Under the pieces are notes generated by a model that saw nothing but the letters and a program-made list of their open reading frames with translations, had not been told where the DNA came from and made no database searches. Positions 43,401-58,400 of a DNA stretch of 64,000 nucleotides are shown here, in pieces (position 1 is the first letter of the stretch; each line of letters opens with the position of its first letter). A program made the translations under genes and the position numbers. This stretch comes from Aplectana chamaeleonis (Eukaryota; Nematoda; Chromadorea; Rhabditida; Cosmocercidae): contig JAPDOI010000897.1 in assembly GCA_029168955.1 (NCBI GenBank), positions 186,001 to 250,000 on the forward strand, written 5' to 3'.

Positions 43401-46400
43401 CTCTGACCACGGGTCAAAGCGTGACAGATTTCTGCTATGATGACCGTCTGATCATTTCATAATTAAGGAATTTGAGGTGGAAATATACACTTTTCAGTAG
43501 CTCACGGGTATTGACTCGTTATTCCGTATCACTATTGTATGGTACTCGTTTTAAGCAGCTCAAAAATTACATCAAAATTGAAATCAGACCACTCTGAACA
43601 AGTTATGGCTATGCGACGGTTTTCGCGCGCAAAATGTCGCGAATTGCCGTTTTTTGCAAAAAAAACCTGCTCGGTGCTGTAGGAGGGAAATTTTTTGCAT
43701 GATGACCGACCGGGGGCCTGCGGCCCCCCCCCGCACCCGACGCCCACGTCTGCGGTCCCTCTCTGTGACCGTCACACCGTACGCCTGTGCCTGATTCTCA
43801 CTCGTGTAGCGGCATTGTGGGTCGTTCTTGACGCTTCAAAATGCGTAGGCGTTGTGTTCTGAGCCACACCATTCTATTTCCGTAGTTATCTCAACCACGT
43901 TCACGAGCGTGCTCTTTAAGCTATGATCTGAGAGGGTCGAAGGAAGAATGAAGCAACGAAATTGAGCCAGTGAGGATTAAGTCTTCAGAACAACAACTGA
44001 TCGCACACCAGCTTTGTGGTTATTACGTTATGGGCGCACCTAGGTTTGCTTCTGATTCTTGAAAACAGCATGCATTTCATACATCATTCCACCATCCACT
44101 TCTTACCGGAGCCAAACTGATTTAGCTGCTCGTTACTTAGCGTGTTTGGGTAAGAGTGAATCAGCAGATCGCCCTGAGACGTTTTTTCTTGTTTCAATTG
44201 TCACGGTTTTCTACCGCTGCTTCATCTCTGTTACCTTATGTTGGCACGTCCAAAAGGGCGTATGTCAATAAACAACGAACATCAGAAAGGTGCAAAGCGC
44301 TGAAATTAAAATAAAAAGACACTATAGAAAGTTGCAAGGCAAAAGTATCACTGAACACACTTGCTCAGTTATACATATGAACTACATTGAAATGGGACCA
44401 GTCTTCAAGTTCGGGAAAAATGTTGCAGTGTCATTTCTTGGAACTGACCATGCTACTACCGATCACAGGATTGTGAAGCAAATATTCAGAACCAAATTTC
44501 CACTCACCCTCCGCACACGTAGATTTTTCCATTCAAAATCGTCGCTCCGAACACGCTTCGTTTTGATGACATCGATGGCATCTTTTCCCATATCCCATTC
44601 CGAGGACAGTAGCGCTCAACAGAAGAAAGAGGCGATTTCCCCTCATAACCGCCTATTACTGAAAAAATGTTGGACAGTTCTAATCGCCAGATATTTGTAG
44701 CGCCGCTATGCCCATCATACATGGAAGTAAGATGATGGACAAGGCGGCCAGGAATTGGTATCTCAATTATTTGAACATAATTACCTTAGCCAAGCCACGG
44801 AAACTGCGAAATTATTCACGCGAAAAATTCACATGAATGGCGAAATCTAACTTCAAATTTTCTTTCCGTAAATATGCATGGTGGATGAGGCTTGGGTGGG
44901 GTGTAACCTCCACCTTGTGCAGTGGAAGAAACGCCTCCTGTCACAGTACTGCACGCGTAAAATTTAATCGGTCACAAGGCAGCGTGTATGAAGCCCTGTT
45001 GGAACCTTCCCACGGAGCCACTGAATACTTTACATTAAAGGCAGTGTTCACGATAATCTTCAATTTTGAGATTATTCACTATATTGACTAAGTGGCCCCC
45101 GGGTAGAACTAAAATGACGAAGAAATTGAGAAAAACGCACCGGAAGTACCCTAAATCCTTAAGTATCAGCCCGCCTTTTAAGTATCACAGGGAGTGTTTG
45201 TTGTGACAATGAAATCTTTTGCGGACCCTTCCTTTGCAATTCTCTACTCTCTATTGCTCCGTGCTTTCCTTCGGACCCTAACTAAACCTGCTCTGCCTAA
45301 AATATTCCTCCATTTCTGATTAGCCCCATTTTATACCGGTGACAACCACCATGAACATGTTCATCCAATCGGACAACTAGTCCATGTTATAGAACAATGT
45401 CACTGAAATACGACGTTTTAATGCGTTTCTCGCCGTTTCTTCGTAATTTTGGTAACACTTGGAGGCCAACGCATTCTTTTATGTGAAAAACTCAAGAACG
45501 AAAATCATCGTGAACACTGCCTTTAAAGGCAGCATACAATCTCAAAAATGATATCAATTTTATGGAATGAATCGAAGGTCTGAAGCTGTTAATATTCAGA
45601 AATAACGAAAAAACTGAAAAAAATCGACTGAAATGAAGATATAACGGTTCGTTCTATATGAGTCCGGAAGTGAACGAGTTGTACGGCATTTGCTGAAATA
45701 GCGCAGCTAGCTACAAATTTGAGGGATAACGACGCTAATGTACTCGTACGGCCCTTTCTGGAACGCTTACGACGTTAGAAGCGTAAAAAATTAGCCAAAA
45801 TGACCGTAATTGAGCATTGAACATTTGTATTGAGGGGCGGAGCCTGTATCGGTGGGCGGAGAAAGGATGATTTTGTGACTGAATACGGCTCAAAAACGGT
45901 CATTTTAACTCGTTTTCAACTCTTCCAACTTCGTGAGGGCTCTTCTGGGGTGCGTACAACCCCACTAATGTAGTTACCTCAACAACTTTTGCGAGCCTTT
46001 AAAGGCAAGGTTCTGTCACACTTGGACTTTTCCAAAATTCGTGATAGATTGGTAGACACGGATGAGGTGAACCCTATATAAGATTTGTTTAAACAAGGTG
46101 CTGAGTTTATAGCAAATCGCTTGGCTTTAGACGAGATTGAACCAACATATTCCCTTTCCGGAGAAGCGACTTATCGCACTGCACCACCAAAACCCCAGTA
46201 CCGCCCTCACTCAACTGTTCGGTAAATCTTCACCGAACCAATTTGAGGCTGCAGAGAAACTGACCTGCAAGTGAGAATCAACGTATTCACAGCAAGACCA
46301 GACCGTCAAAATATCGATGTTTCCGCATGCGAGAGGTCTCGTCGCCATGAGGTCACCTAATGGCGACACTCCGCGAAAATCGGTATCGCTGGGGAGTCCG

Positions 46401-49400
46401 CGAGGCCCCGAGATTCTCGCTAATATCGCGATGGGGTATCGACAGCTGATTGGCGGTTCCGCGATCCCAGAAATACACGGCGTTGACAACACTTTTCACA
46501 CGGAACACCGCTTTGACACTGCAATAATTATGCAGGCCCTCATTCTCACGGAAGCTCCGCGGTTGACATAAAGTGGGTTGGAATGAGACCGGCGAGCCAT
46601 GCGACCGGCGCGCGTGGCAGGGGGCCTTCTTGTGTGTCTAGCTCGGGCGAGAATGCGAAATGGCGTGGTGGCGGACGTTTAGGCCGAACTCGGGGTAGAG
46701 ACGCAGGGAGAGCTTTTCTCCTGTTTCTCATCGAATACAATTATCACACAAATTTGTGGATTGAAAAGCGTTAGACATGGCAGAAGTTGCATCTGGAACT
46801 GAGAAGTGAACAACATTGTAGTTAATTCTCAAAACGTAGTAACTTTTCACTTTCTCTCTTCCCTGCCTGCGCTCTAGCTTTTCGACCTAAACGTCCCACA
46901 CTCGTTGCGGGGGAAGCTCCGTCGTCGACTAGAGCGACTGCAAAGGAAGTGGGCGGAGACGGACGCTGCCCTCGGCTGAAGAGCTGATTGATCGACGCAG
47001 CTGACGTGCTGCCATTAGCTGCCGGCCCCACTCCTAGACAATGGTTGCGGGGGAAGGTTCGTCGTCATTTTGCATGCTCGTCCGAGAGCGACTGCAAAGG
47101 AAGTGGGCGAAGGCGGCCGCTCCCCCTCGGCTGTAGAGCTGATTGATCGACGCAGCTGACGTGCTGCCATTAGCTGCCGGCCACACTCCTAGACAATGGT
47201 TGCGGGGGAAGGTTCGTCGTCATTTCGCACGCTTGTCCGAGAGCGACTGCGAAGGAAGTGGGCGGAGGCGGCCTTCCCTCGGCTGAGGAGCTGATTGATC
47301 GAAGCAGCTGACGTGCTGCCATTAGCTGCCGGCCCCACTCCTACACAATGGTTGCGGGGGAAGGTTCGTCGTCATTTCGCACGCTTGTCCGAGAGCGACT
47401 GCGAAGGAAGTGGGCGGAGGCGGCCGCTCCCCTCGGCTGAAGAGCTGATTGATCGAAGCAGCTGACGTGCTGCCATTAGCTGCCGGCCCCACTCCTAGCC
47501 GATGGTTGCGGGGGAAGGTTCGTCGTCATTTCGCGTGCTCGTCCGAAAGCGACTGCGAAGGAAGTGGGCGGAGGCGGCCGCTCCCCCTCGGCTGAAGAGC
47601 TGTTTGATCGAAGCAGCTGACGTGCTGCCATTAGCTGCCGGCCCCACTCCTAGACAATGGTTGCGGGGGAAGGTTCGTCGTCATTTCGCACGCTTGTCCG
47701 AGAGCGACTGCGAAGGAAGTGGGCGGAGGCGGGCTTCCCCCTCGGCTGAAGAGCTGATTGATCGACGCAGCTGGCGTGCTGCCAACAGCGGCCGGCCCCA
47801 CTCCCTAGACAATGGTTGCGGGAAGGTTCGTCGTCATTTCGCACGCTTGTCCGAGGAAGCGACTGCACTGCAAAGGAAGTGGGCGGAGGCGGCCTTCCCC
47901 CTCGGCTGAGGAGCTGATTGATCGACGCAGCTGACGTGCTGCCAATAGCTGCCGGCCCCACTCCTAGACAATGGTTGCGGGGGAAGGTTCGCCGTCATTT
48001 CGCACGCTTGTGCGAGTGCAAGTGCAAAGGAAGTGGGCGGAGGCGGCCGCTCCCCCTCGGCTGAAGAGCTGTTTGATCGAAGCAGCTGACGTGCTGCCAT
48101 AAGCTGCCGGCCCCACTCGTAGACAATGGTTGCGGGGGAAGGTTCGCCGTCATTTCGCACGCTTGTCCGAGAGCGACTGCGAAGGAAGTGGGCGGAGGCG
48201 GCCTTCCCTCGGCTGAGGAGCTGATTGATCGAAGCAGCTGACGTGCTGCCATTAGCTGCCGGCCCCACTCCTAGACAATGGTTGCGGGGGAAGGTTCGTC
48301 GTCATTTCGCACGCTTGTCCGAGAGCGACTGCGAAGGAAGTGGGCGGAGGCGGCCTTCCCCCTCGGCTGAGGAGCTGATTGATCGAAGCAGCTGACGTGC
48401 TGCCATTAGCTGCCGGCCCCACTCCTAGACAATGGTTGCGGGGGAAGGTTCGTCGTCATTTCGCGTGCTCGTCCGAGAGCGACTGCGAAGGAAGTGGGCG
48501 GAGGCAGCAGCTCCCCCTCGGCTGAAGAGCTGATTGATCGACGCAGCTGACGTGCTGCCAATAGCTGCCGGCCCCACTCTGAACAATGGTCGCGGGGGAA
48601 GGTCCGCCGTCATTTCGCACGCTTGTGCGAGAGCAAGTGCAAAGGAAGTGGGCGGAGGCAGCAGCTCCCCCTCGGCTGAAGAGCTGATTGATCGACGCAG
48701 CTGACGTGCTGCCAACAGCTGCCGGCCCCACTCCTAGACAATGGTTGCGGGGGAAGGTTCGTCGTCATTTTGCATGGCCGTCGGAGGGCGACTGCAAAGG
48801 AAGGGGGCGGAGGCGGCCGCTCCCCCTCGGCTGAAGAGCTGATTGATCGACGCAGCTGACGTGCTGCCATTAACTGCCGGCCCCACTCCTAGACAATGGT
48901 TGCGGGGGAAGGTTCGTCGTCATTTTGCATGCTCGTCCGAGAGCGACTGCAAAGGAAGTGGGCGGAGGCGGCCGCTCCCCCTCGGCTGCAGAGCTGATTG
49001 ATCGACGCAGCTGACGTGCTGCCATTAGCTGCCGGCCCCACTCCTAGACAATGATTACGGGGGAAGGTTCGCCGTCATTTCGCATGCAATTGGGCGGAGG
49101 CGGCCGCTCCCCCTCGGCTGAAGAGCTGATTGATCGACGAAGCTGACGTGCTGCCATTAGCTGCCGGCCCCACTCCTAGACAATGGTTGCGGGGGAAGGT
49201 TCGTCGTCATTTTGCATGCTCGTCCGAGAGCGACTGCAAAGGAAGTGGGCGGAGACGGACGCTGCCCTCGGCTGAAGAGCTGATTGATCGACGCAGCTGA
49301 CGTGCTGCCAATAGCTGCGGGCCCCACTCCTAGACAATGGTTGCGGGGGAAGGTTCGTCGTCATTTCGCGTGCTCGTCCGAGAGCGACTGCGAAGGAAGT

Positions 49401-52400
49401 GGGCGGAGGCAGCAGCTCCCCCTCGGCTGAAGAGCTGATTGATCGACGCAGCTGACGTGCTGCCAATAGCTGCCGGCCCCACTCCTAGACAATGGTTGCG
49501 GGGGAAGGTTCGCCGTCATTTCGCACGCTTGTCCGAGAGCAACTGCAAAGGAAGTGGGCGGAGGCGGCCGCTCCCCCTCGGCTGAAGAGCTGTTTGATCG
49601 ACGCAGCTGACGTGCTGCCATTAGCTGCCGGCCCCACTCGTAGACAATGGTTGCGGGGGAAGGTTCGCCGTCATTTCGCATGCAATTGGGCGGAGGCGGC
49701 CGCTCCCCCTCGGCTGAAGAGCTGATTGATCGACGCAGCTGACGTGCTGCCATTAACTGCCGGCCCCACTCCTAGACAATGGTTGCGGGGGAAGGTTCGT
49801 CGTCATTTTGCATGCTCGTCCGAGAGCGACTGCAAAGGAAGTGGGCGGAGGCGGCCGCTCCCCCTCGGCTGCAGAGCTGATTGATCGACGCAGCTGACGT
49901 GCTGCCATTAGCTGCCGGCCCCACTCCTAGACAATGATTACGGGGGAAGGTTCGCCGTCATTTCGCATGCAATTGGGCGGAGGCGGCCGCTCCCCCTCGG
50001 CTGAAGAGCTGATTGATCGACGAAGCTGACGTGCTGCCATTAGCTGCCGGCCCCACTCCTAGACAATGGTTGCGGGGGAAGGTTCGTCGTCATTTTGCAT
50101 GCTCGTCCGAGAGCGACTGCAAAGGAAGTGGGCGGAGACGGACGCTGCCCTCGGCTGAAGAGCTGATTGATCGACGCAGCTGACGTGCTGCCAATAGCTG
50201 CCGGCCCCACTCCTAGACAATGGTTGCGGGGGAAGGTTCGGCGTCATTTTTCGCATGCGAGTGCGAAGGAAGTGGGCGGAGGCGGCCTTCCCCCTCGGCT
50301 GCAGAGCTGATTGATCGATGCAGCTGACGTGCTGCCATTAGCTGCCGGCCCCACTCCTAGACAATGGTTGCGGGCGAAGGTTCGTCGCCATTTCGCATGC
50401 TCGTCCGAGAGCGACTGCGAAGGAAGTGGGCGGAGGCGGCCGCTCCCCTCGGCTGAAGAGCTGATTGATCGAAGCAGCTGACGTGCTGCCATTAGCTGCC
50501 GGCCCCACTCCTAGACAATGGTTGCGGGGGAAGGTTCGCCGTCATTTCGCACGCTTGTGCGAGAGCAAGTGCAAAGGAAGTGGGCGGAGGCAGCAGCTCC
50601 CCCTCGGCTGAAGAGCTGATTGATCGACGCAGCTGACGTGCTGCCAACAGCTGCCGGCCCCACTCCTAGACAATGGTTGCGGGGGAAGGTTCGCCGTCTT
50701 TTCGCATGCAATTGGGCGGAGGCGGCCGCTCCCCCTCGGCTGAAGAGCTGATTGATCGACGCAGCTGACGTGCTGCCATTAACTGCCGGCCCCACTCCTA
50801 GACAATGGTTGCGGGGGAAGGTTCGTCGTCATTTTGCTTGCTCGTCCGAGAGCGACTGCAAAGGAAGTGGGCGGAGGCGGCCGCTCCCCCTCGGCTGAAG
50901 AGCTGATTGATCGACGCAGCTGACGTGCTGCCAATAGCTGCCGGCCCCACTCCTAGACAATGGTTGCGGGGGAAGGTTCGCCGTCATTTCGCACGCTTGT
51001 GCGAGAGCAAGTGCAAAGGAAGTGGGCGGAGGCGGCCGCTCCCCCTCGGCTGAAGAGCTGTTTGATTGACGCAGCTGACGTGCTGCCATTAGCTGCCGGC
51101 CTCACTCGTAGACAATGGTTGCGGGGGAAGGTTCGCCGTCTTTTCGCATGCAATTGGGCGGAGGCGGCCGCTCCCCCTCGGCTGAAGAGCTGATTGATCG
51201 ACGCAGCTGACGTGCTGCCATTAACTGCCGGCCCCACTCCTAGACAATGGTTGCGGGGGAAGGTTCGTCGTCATTTTGCTTGCTCGTCCGAGAGCGACTG
51301 CAAAGGAAGTGGGCGGAGGCGGCCACTCCCCCTCGGCTGCAGAGCTGATTGATCGACGCAGCTGACGTGCTGCCATTAGCTGCCGGCCCCACTCCTAGAC
51401 AATGATTACGGGGGAAGGTTCGCCGTCATTTCGCATGCATGCAATTGGGCGGAGGCGGCCGCTCCCCCTCGGCTGAAGAGCTGATTGATCGACTAAGCTG
51501 ACGTGCTGCCATTAGCTGCCGGCCCCACTCCTAGACAATGGTTGCGGGGGAAGGTTCGTCGTCATTTTGCATGCTCGTCCGAGAGCGACTGCAAAGGAAG
51601 TGGGCGGAGACGGACGCTGCCCTCGGCTGAAGAGCTGATTGATCGACGCAGCTGACGAGCTGCCAATAGCTGCGGGCCCCACTCCTAGACAATGGTTGCG
51701 GGGGAAGGTTCGCCGTCATTTCGCACGCTTGTGCGAGAGCAAGTGCAAAGGAAGTGGGCGGAGGCGGCCGCTCCCCCTCGGCTGAAGAGCTGTTTGATCG
51801 ACGCAGCTGACGTGCTGCCATTAGCTGCCGGCCTCACTCGTAGACAATGGTTGCGGGGGAAGGTTCGCCGTCATTTCGCATGCAATTGGGCGGAGGCGGC
51901 CGCTCCCCCTCGGCTGAAGAGCTGATTGATCGACGCAGCTGACGTGCTGCCATTAACTGCCGGCCCCACTCCTAGGCAATGGTTGCGGGGGAAGGTTCGT
52001 CGTCATTTCGCATGCTCGTCCGAGAGCGACTGCAAAGGAAGTGGGCGGAGGCGGCCGCTCCCCCTCGGCTGCAGAGCTGATTGATCGAAGCAGCTGACGT
52101 GCTGCCATTAGCTGCCGGCCCCACTCCTAGACAATGGTTGCGGGGGAAGGTTCGTCGTCATTTCGCGTGCTCGTCCGAGAGCGACTGCGAAGGAAGTGGG
52201 CGGAGGCAGCAGCTCCCCCTCGGCTGAAGAGCTGATTGATCGACGCAGCTGACGTGCTGCCAATAGCTGCCGGCCCCACTCCTAGACAATGGTTGCGGGG
52301 GAAGGTTCGCCGTCATTTCGCACGCTTGTCCGAGAGCAACTGCAAAGGAAGTGGGCGGAGGCGGCCGCTCCCCCTCGGCTGAAGAGCTGATTGATCGACG

Positions 52401-55400
52401 CAGCTGACGTGCTGCCATTAGCTGCCGGCCCACTCCTAGACAATGGTTGCGGGGGAAGGTTCGTCGTCATTTCGCATGCTCGTCCGAGAGCGACTGCGAA
52501 GGAAGTGGGCGGAGGCGGCCGCTCCCCTCGGCTGGAGAGCTGATCGATCGAAGCAGCTGACGTGCTGCCATTAGCTGCCAGCCCCACTCCTGAACAATGG
52601 TTGCGGGGAAGGTTCGTCGTCATTTTGCATGCTCGTCCGAGAGCGACTGCGAAGGAAGTGGGCGGGAGGCGGCCGCTGCCCTCGGCTGAAGAGCTGATTG
52701 ATCGAAGCAGCTGACGTGCTGCCATTAGCTGCCGGCCCCACTCCTAGACAATGGCTGCGGGGGAAGGTTCGTCGTCATTTCGCATGCTCGTCCGAGAGCG
52801 ACTGCGAAGGAAGTGGGCGGAGGCGGCCGCTCCCCTCGGCTGGAGAGCTGATTGATCGAAGCAGCTGACGTGCTGCCATTAGCTGCCGGCCCCACTCCTA
52901 GACAATGGTTGCGGGGGAAGGTTCGTCGTCATTTCGCATGCTCGTCCGAGAGCGACTGCGAAGGAAGTGGGCGGAGGCAGCAGCTCCCCCTCGGCTGAAG
53001 AGCTGATTGATCGACGCAGCTGACGTGCTGCCATTAGCTGCCGGCCCCACTCCTAGACAATGGTTGCGGGGGAAGGTTCGCCGTCATTTCGCACGCTTGT
53101 GGGAGGGCAAGTGCAAAGGAAGTGGGCGGAGGCAGCAGCTCCCCCTCGGCTGAAGAGCTGATTGATCGACGCAGCTGACGTGCTGCCATTACCTGCCGGC
53201 CCCACTCGTAGACAATGGTTGCGGGGGAAGGTTCGCCGTCATTTCGCATGCAATTGGGCGGAGGCGGCCGCTCCCCCTCGGCTGAAGAGCTGATTGATCG
53301 ACGCAGCTGACGTGCTGCCATTAACTGCCGGCCCCACTCCTAGACAATGGTTGCGGGGGAAGGTTCGTCGTCATTTTGCTTCCTCGTCCGAGAGCGACTG
53401 CAAAGGAAGTGGGCGGAGGCGGCCGCTCCCCCTCGGCTGAAGAGCTGATTGATCGACGCAGCTGACGTGCTGCCAATAGCTGCCGGCCCCACTCCTAGAC
53501 AATGGTTGCGGGGGAAGGTTCGCCGTCATTTCGCACGCTTGTGCGAGAGCAAGTGCAAAGGAAGTGGGCGGAGGCAGCAGCTCCCCCTCGGCTGAAGAGC
53601 TGATTGATCGACGCAGCTGACGTGCTGCCATTAGCTGCCGGCCCCACTCGTAGACAATGGTTGCGGGGGAAGGTTCGCCGTCATTTCGCATGCAATTGGG
53701 CGGAGGCGGCCGCTCCCCCTCGGCTGAAGAGCTGATTGATCGACGCAGCTGACGTGCTGCCATTAGCTGCCGGCCCCACTCCTAGACAATGGTTGCGGGG
53801 GAAGGTTCGTCGTCATTTCGCGTTCTCGTCCGAGAGCGACTGCGAAGGAAGTGGGCGGAGGCGGCCGCTCCCCCTCGGCTGAAGAGCTGATTGATCGACG
53901 AAGCTGACGTGCTGCCATTAGCTGCCGGCCCCACTCCTAGACAATGGTTGCGGGGGAAGGTTCGCCGTCATTTCGCATGCTCGTCCGAGAGCGACTGCGA
54001 AGGAAGTGGGCGGAGGCAGCCGCTCCCCTCGGCTGAAAGAGCTGATTGATCGAACGCAGCTGACGTGCTGCCATTAGCTGCCGGCCCCACTCCTGAACAA
54101 TGGTTGCGGGGAAGGTTCGCCGTCATTTGCATGCTCGTCCGAGAGCGACTGCGAAGGGAATTGGGCGGAGGCGGCCGCTCCCCCTCGGCTGAAGAGCTGA
54201 TTGATCGACGAAGCTGACGTGCTGCCATTAGCTGCCGGCCCCACTCCTAGACAATGGTTGCGGGGGAAGGTTCGTCGTCATTTTGCATGCTCGTCCGAGA
54301 GCGACTGCAAAGGAAGTGGGCGGAGACGGACGCTGCCCTCGGCTGAAGAGCTGATTGATCGACGCAGCTGACGTGCTGCCATTAACTGCCGGCCCCACTC
54401 CTAGACAATGGTTGCGGGGGAAGGTTCGTCGTCATTGCGCATGCTCGTCCGAGAGCGAGTGCGAAGGAGGTGGGCGGAGGCGGCCCTCCCCCTCGGCTGA
54501 AGAGCTGATTGATCGACGCAGCTGACGTGCTGCTATTAGCTGCCGGCCCCACTCCTAGACAATGGTTGCGGGGGAAGGTTCGTCGTCATTTCGCACGCTT
54601 GTCCGAGAGCGACTGCGAAGGAAGTGGGCGGAGGCGGCCTTCCCCCTCGGCTGAAGAGCTGATTGATCGACGCAGCTGACGTGGTGCTATTAGCTGCCGG
54701 CCCCACTCCTGAACAATGGTTGCGGGGAAGGTTCGTCGTCATTTTGCATGCTCGTCCGAGAGCGACTGCGAAGGAAGTGGGCGGAGGCAGCAGCTCCCCC
54801 TCGGCTGAAGAGCTGATTGATCGACGCAGCTGACGTGCTGCCAATAGCTGCCGGCCCCACTCCTAGACAATGGTTGCGGGGGAAGGTTCGCCGTCATTTC
54901 GCATGCAATTGGGCGGAGGCGGCCGCTCCCCCTCGGCTGAAGAGCTGATTGATCGACGAAGCTGACGTGCTGCCATTAGCTGCCGGCCCCACTCCTAGAG
55001 AATGGTTGCGGGGGAAGGTTCGTCGTCATTTTGCATGCTCGTCCGAGAGCGACTGCGAAGGAAAAGGGCGGAGGCGGCCTTCCCCCTCGGCTTAAGAGCT
55101 GATTGATCGACGCAGCTGACGTGCTGCCATTAGCTGCCGGCCCCACTCCTAGACAATGTTTGCGGGGGAAGGTTTGCCGTCATTTTGCATGCTCGTCCGA
55201 GAGCGACTGCGAAGGAAGTGGGCGGAGGCGGCCGCTCCCCCTCGCCTGAAGAGCTGATTGATCGACGCAGCTCACGTGCTGCCATTAGCCGCCGGCCCCA
55301 CTCGTAGACAATGGTTGCGGGGAAGGTTCGTCGTCATTTTGCATGCGACTGGGCGGAGGCGGCCGCTCCCCCTGGGCTGCAGAACTGATTGATCGACGCA

Positions 55401-58400
55401 GCTGACGTGCTGCCATTAGCTGCCGGCCCCACTCCTAGACAATGGTTGCGGGCGAAGGTTCGTCGCCATTTCGCATGCTCGTCCGAGAGCGACTGCGAAG
55501 GAAGTGGGCGGAGGCGGCCGCTCCCCCTCGGCTGAAGAGCTGATTGATCGACGAAGCTGACGTGCTGCCATTAGCTGCCGGCCCCACTCCTAGACAATGT
55601 TTGCGGGGGAAGGTTTGTCGTCATTTTGCATGCTCGTCCGAGAGCGACTGCGAAGGAAGTGGGCGGAGACGGCCGCTACCCCTGGGCTGCAGAACTGATT
55701 GATCGACGCAGCTGACGTGCTGCCATTAGCTGCCGGCCCCACTCGTAGACAATGGTTGCGGGGGAAGGTTCGCCGTCATTTCGCATGCAATTGGGCGGAG
55801 GCGGCCGCTCCCCCTCGGCTGAAGAGCTGATTGATCGACGCAGCTCACGTGCTGCCATTAGCTGCCGGCCCCACTCCTAGACAATGTTTGCGGGAAAGGT
55901 TTGTCGTTAATTTTGCATGCTCGGCCGAGAGCGACTGCGAAGGAAGTGGGCGGAGGCGGCCGCTCCCCCTCGGCTGAAAAGCTGATTGATCGACGCAGCT
56001 GACGTGCTGCCATTAGCTGCCGGTCCCACTCCTAGACAATGTTTGCGGGGGAAGGTTTGTCGTCATTTTGCATGCTCGTCCGAGAGCGACTGCAAGTGGG
56101 CGGAGGCGGCCTCCCCTCGGCTGAAGAGCTGATTGATCGACGCAGCTGACGTGCTGCCATTAGCTGCCGGCCCCACTCTGAACAATGGTTGCGGGGGAAG
56201 GTCCGTCGTCATTTCGCATGCTCGTCCGAGAGCGACTGCAAAGGAAGTGGGCGGAGGCGGCCGCTCCCCTCGGCTGGAGAGCTGATTGATCGAAGCAGCT
56301 GACGTGCTGCCATTAGCTGCCGGCCCCACTCCTAGACAATGGTTGCGGGGGAAGGTTCGTCGTCATTTCGCATGCTCGTCCGAGAGCGACTGCGAAGGAA
56401 GTGGGCGGAGGCGGCCGCTCCCCTCGGCTGAAGAGCTGATTGATCGAAGCAGCTGAAGTGCTGCCATTAGCTGCCGGCCCCACTCCTAGACAATGGTTGC
56501 GGGCGAAGGTTCGTCGCCATTTCGCATGCTCGTCCGAGAGCGACTGCGAAGGAAGTGGGCGGAGGCGGCCTTCCCCCTCGGCTGCAGAGCTGATTGATCG
56601 ACGCTGCTGACGTGCTGCCATTAGCTGCCGGCCCCCATCCTAGACAATGGTTGCGGGGGAAGGTTCGCCGTCATTTCGCATGCAATTGGGCGGAGGCGGC
56701 CGCTCCCCCTCGGCTGAAGAGCTGATTGATCGACGCAGCTCACGTGCTGCCATTAGCTGCCGGCCCCACTCCTAGACAATGTTTGCGGGGGAAGGTTTGT
56801 CGTCATTTTGCATGCTCGTCCGAGAGCGACTGCGAAGGAAGTGGGCGGAGACGGCCGCTACCCCTGGGCTGCAGAACTGATTGATCGACGCAGCTGACGT
56901 GCTGCCATTAGCTGCCGGCCCCACTCCTAGACAATGTTTGCGGGGGAAGGTTTGTCGTCATTTTGCATGCTCGTCCGAGAGCGACTGCGAAGGAAGTGGG
57001 CGGAGGCGGCCGCTCCCCCTCGGCTGAAGAGCTGATTGATCGACGCAGCTCACGTGCTGCCACTAGCTGCCGGCCCCACTCCTAGACAATGTTTGCGGAA
57101 GGAGTTTGTCGTCATTTTGCATGCTCGTCCGAGAGCGACTGCGAAGGAAGTGGGCGGAGACGGCCGCTACCCCTGGGCTGCAGAACTGATTGATCGACGC
57201 AGCTGACGTGCTGCCATTAGCTGCCGGCCCCACTCGTAGACAATGGTTGCGGGGGAAGGTTCGCCGTCATTTCGCATGCAATTGGGCGGAGGCGGCCGCT
57301 GCCCCTCGGCTGAAGAGCTGATTGATCGACGAAGCTGACGTGCTGCCATTAGCTGCCGGCCCCACTCCTAGAGAATGGTTGCGGGGGAAGGTTCGTCGTC
57401 ATTTTGCATGCTCGTCCGAGAGCGACTGCGAAGGAAAAGGGCGGAGGCGGCCTTCCCCCTCGGCTTAAGAGCTGATTGATCGACGCAGCTGACGTGCTGC
57501 CATTAGCTGCCGGCCCCACTCCTAGACAATGTTTGCGGGAAAGGTTTGTCGTTAATTTTGCATGCTCGGCCGAGAGCGACTGCGAAGGAAGTGGGCGGAG
57601 GCGGCCTTCCCCCTCGGCTGCAGAGCTGATTGATCGATGCAGCTGACGTGCTGCCATTAGCTGCCGGCCCCACTCCTAGACAATGGTTGCGGGCGAAGGT
57701 TCGTCGCCATTTCGCATGCTCGTCCGAGAGCGACTGCGAAGGAAGTGGGCGGAGGCGGCCGCTCTCCTCGGCTGAAGAGCTGATTGATCGAAGCAGCTGA
57801 CGTGCTGCCATTAGCTGCCGGCCCCACTCCTAGACAATGGTTGCGGGCGAAGGTTCGTCGCCATTTCGCATGCTCGTCCGAGAGCGACTGCGAAGGAAGT
57901 GGGCGGAGACAGCCGCTACCCCTGGGCTGCAGAGCTGATTGATCGACGCAGCTGACGTGCTGCCATTAGCTGCCGGCCCCACTCGTAGACAATGGTTGCG
58001 GGGGAAGGTTCGCCGTCATTTCGCATGCAATTGGGCGGAGGCGGCCGCTCCCCCTCGGCTGAAGAGCTGATTGATCGACGCAGCTGACGTGCTGCCATTA
58101 GCTGCCGGCCCCACTCCTAGACAATGGTTGCGGGCGAAGGTTCGTCGCCATTTCGCATGCTCGTCCGAGAGCGACTGCGAAGGAAGTGGGCGGAGGCGGC
58201 CGCTCCCCCTCGGCTGAAGAGCTGATTGATCGACGCAGCTGACGTGCTGCCATTAGCTGCCGGCCCCACTCCTAGACAATGGTTGCGGGGGAAGGTTCGT
58301 CGTCATTTCGCATGCTCGTCCGAGAGCGACTGCGAAGGAAGTGGGCGGAGGCGGCCTTCCCCCTCGGCTGCAGAGCTGATTGATCGACGCTGCTGACGTG

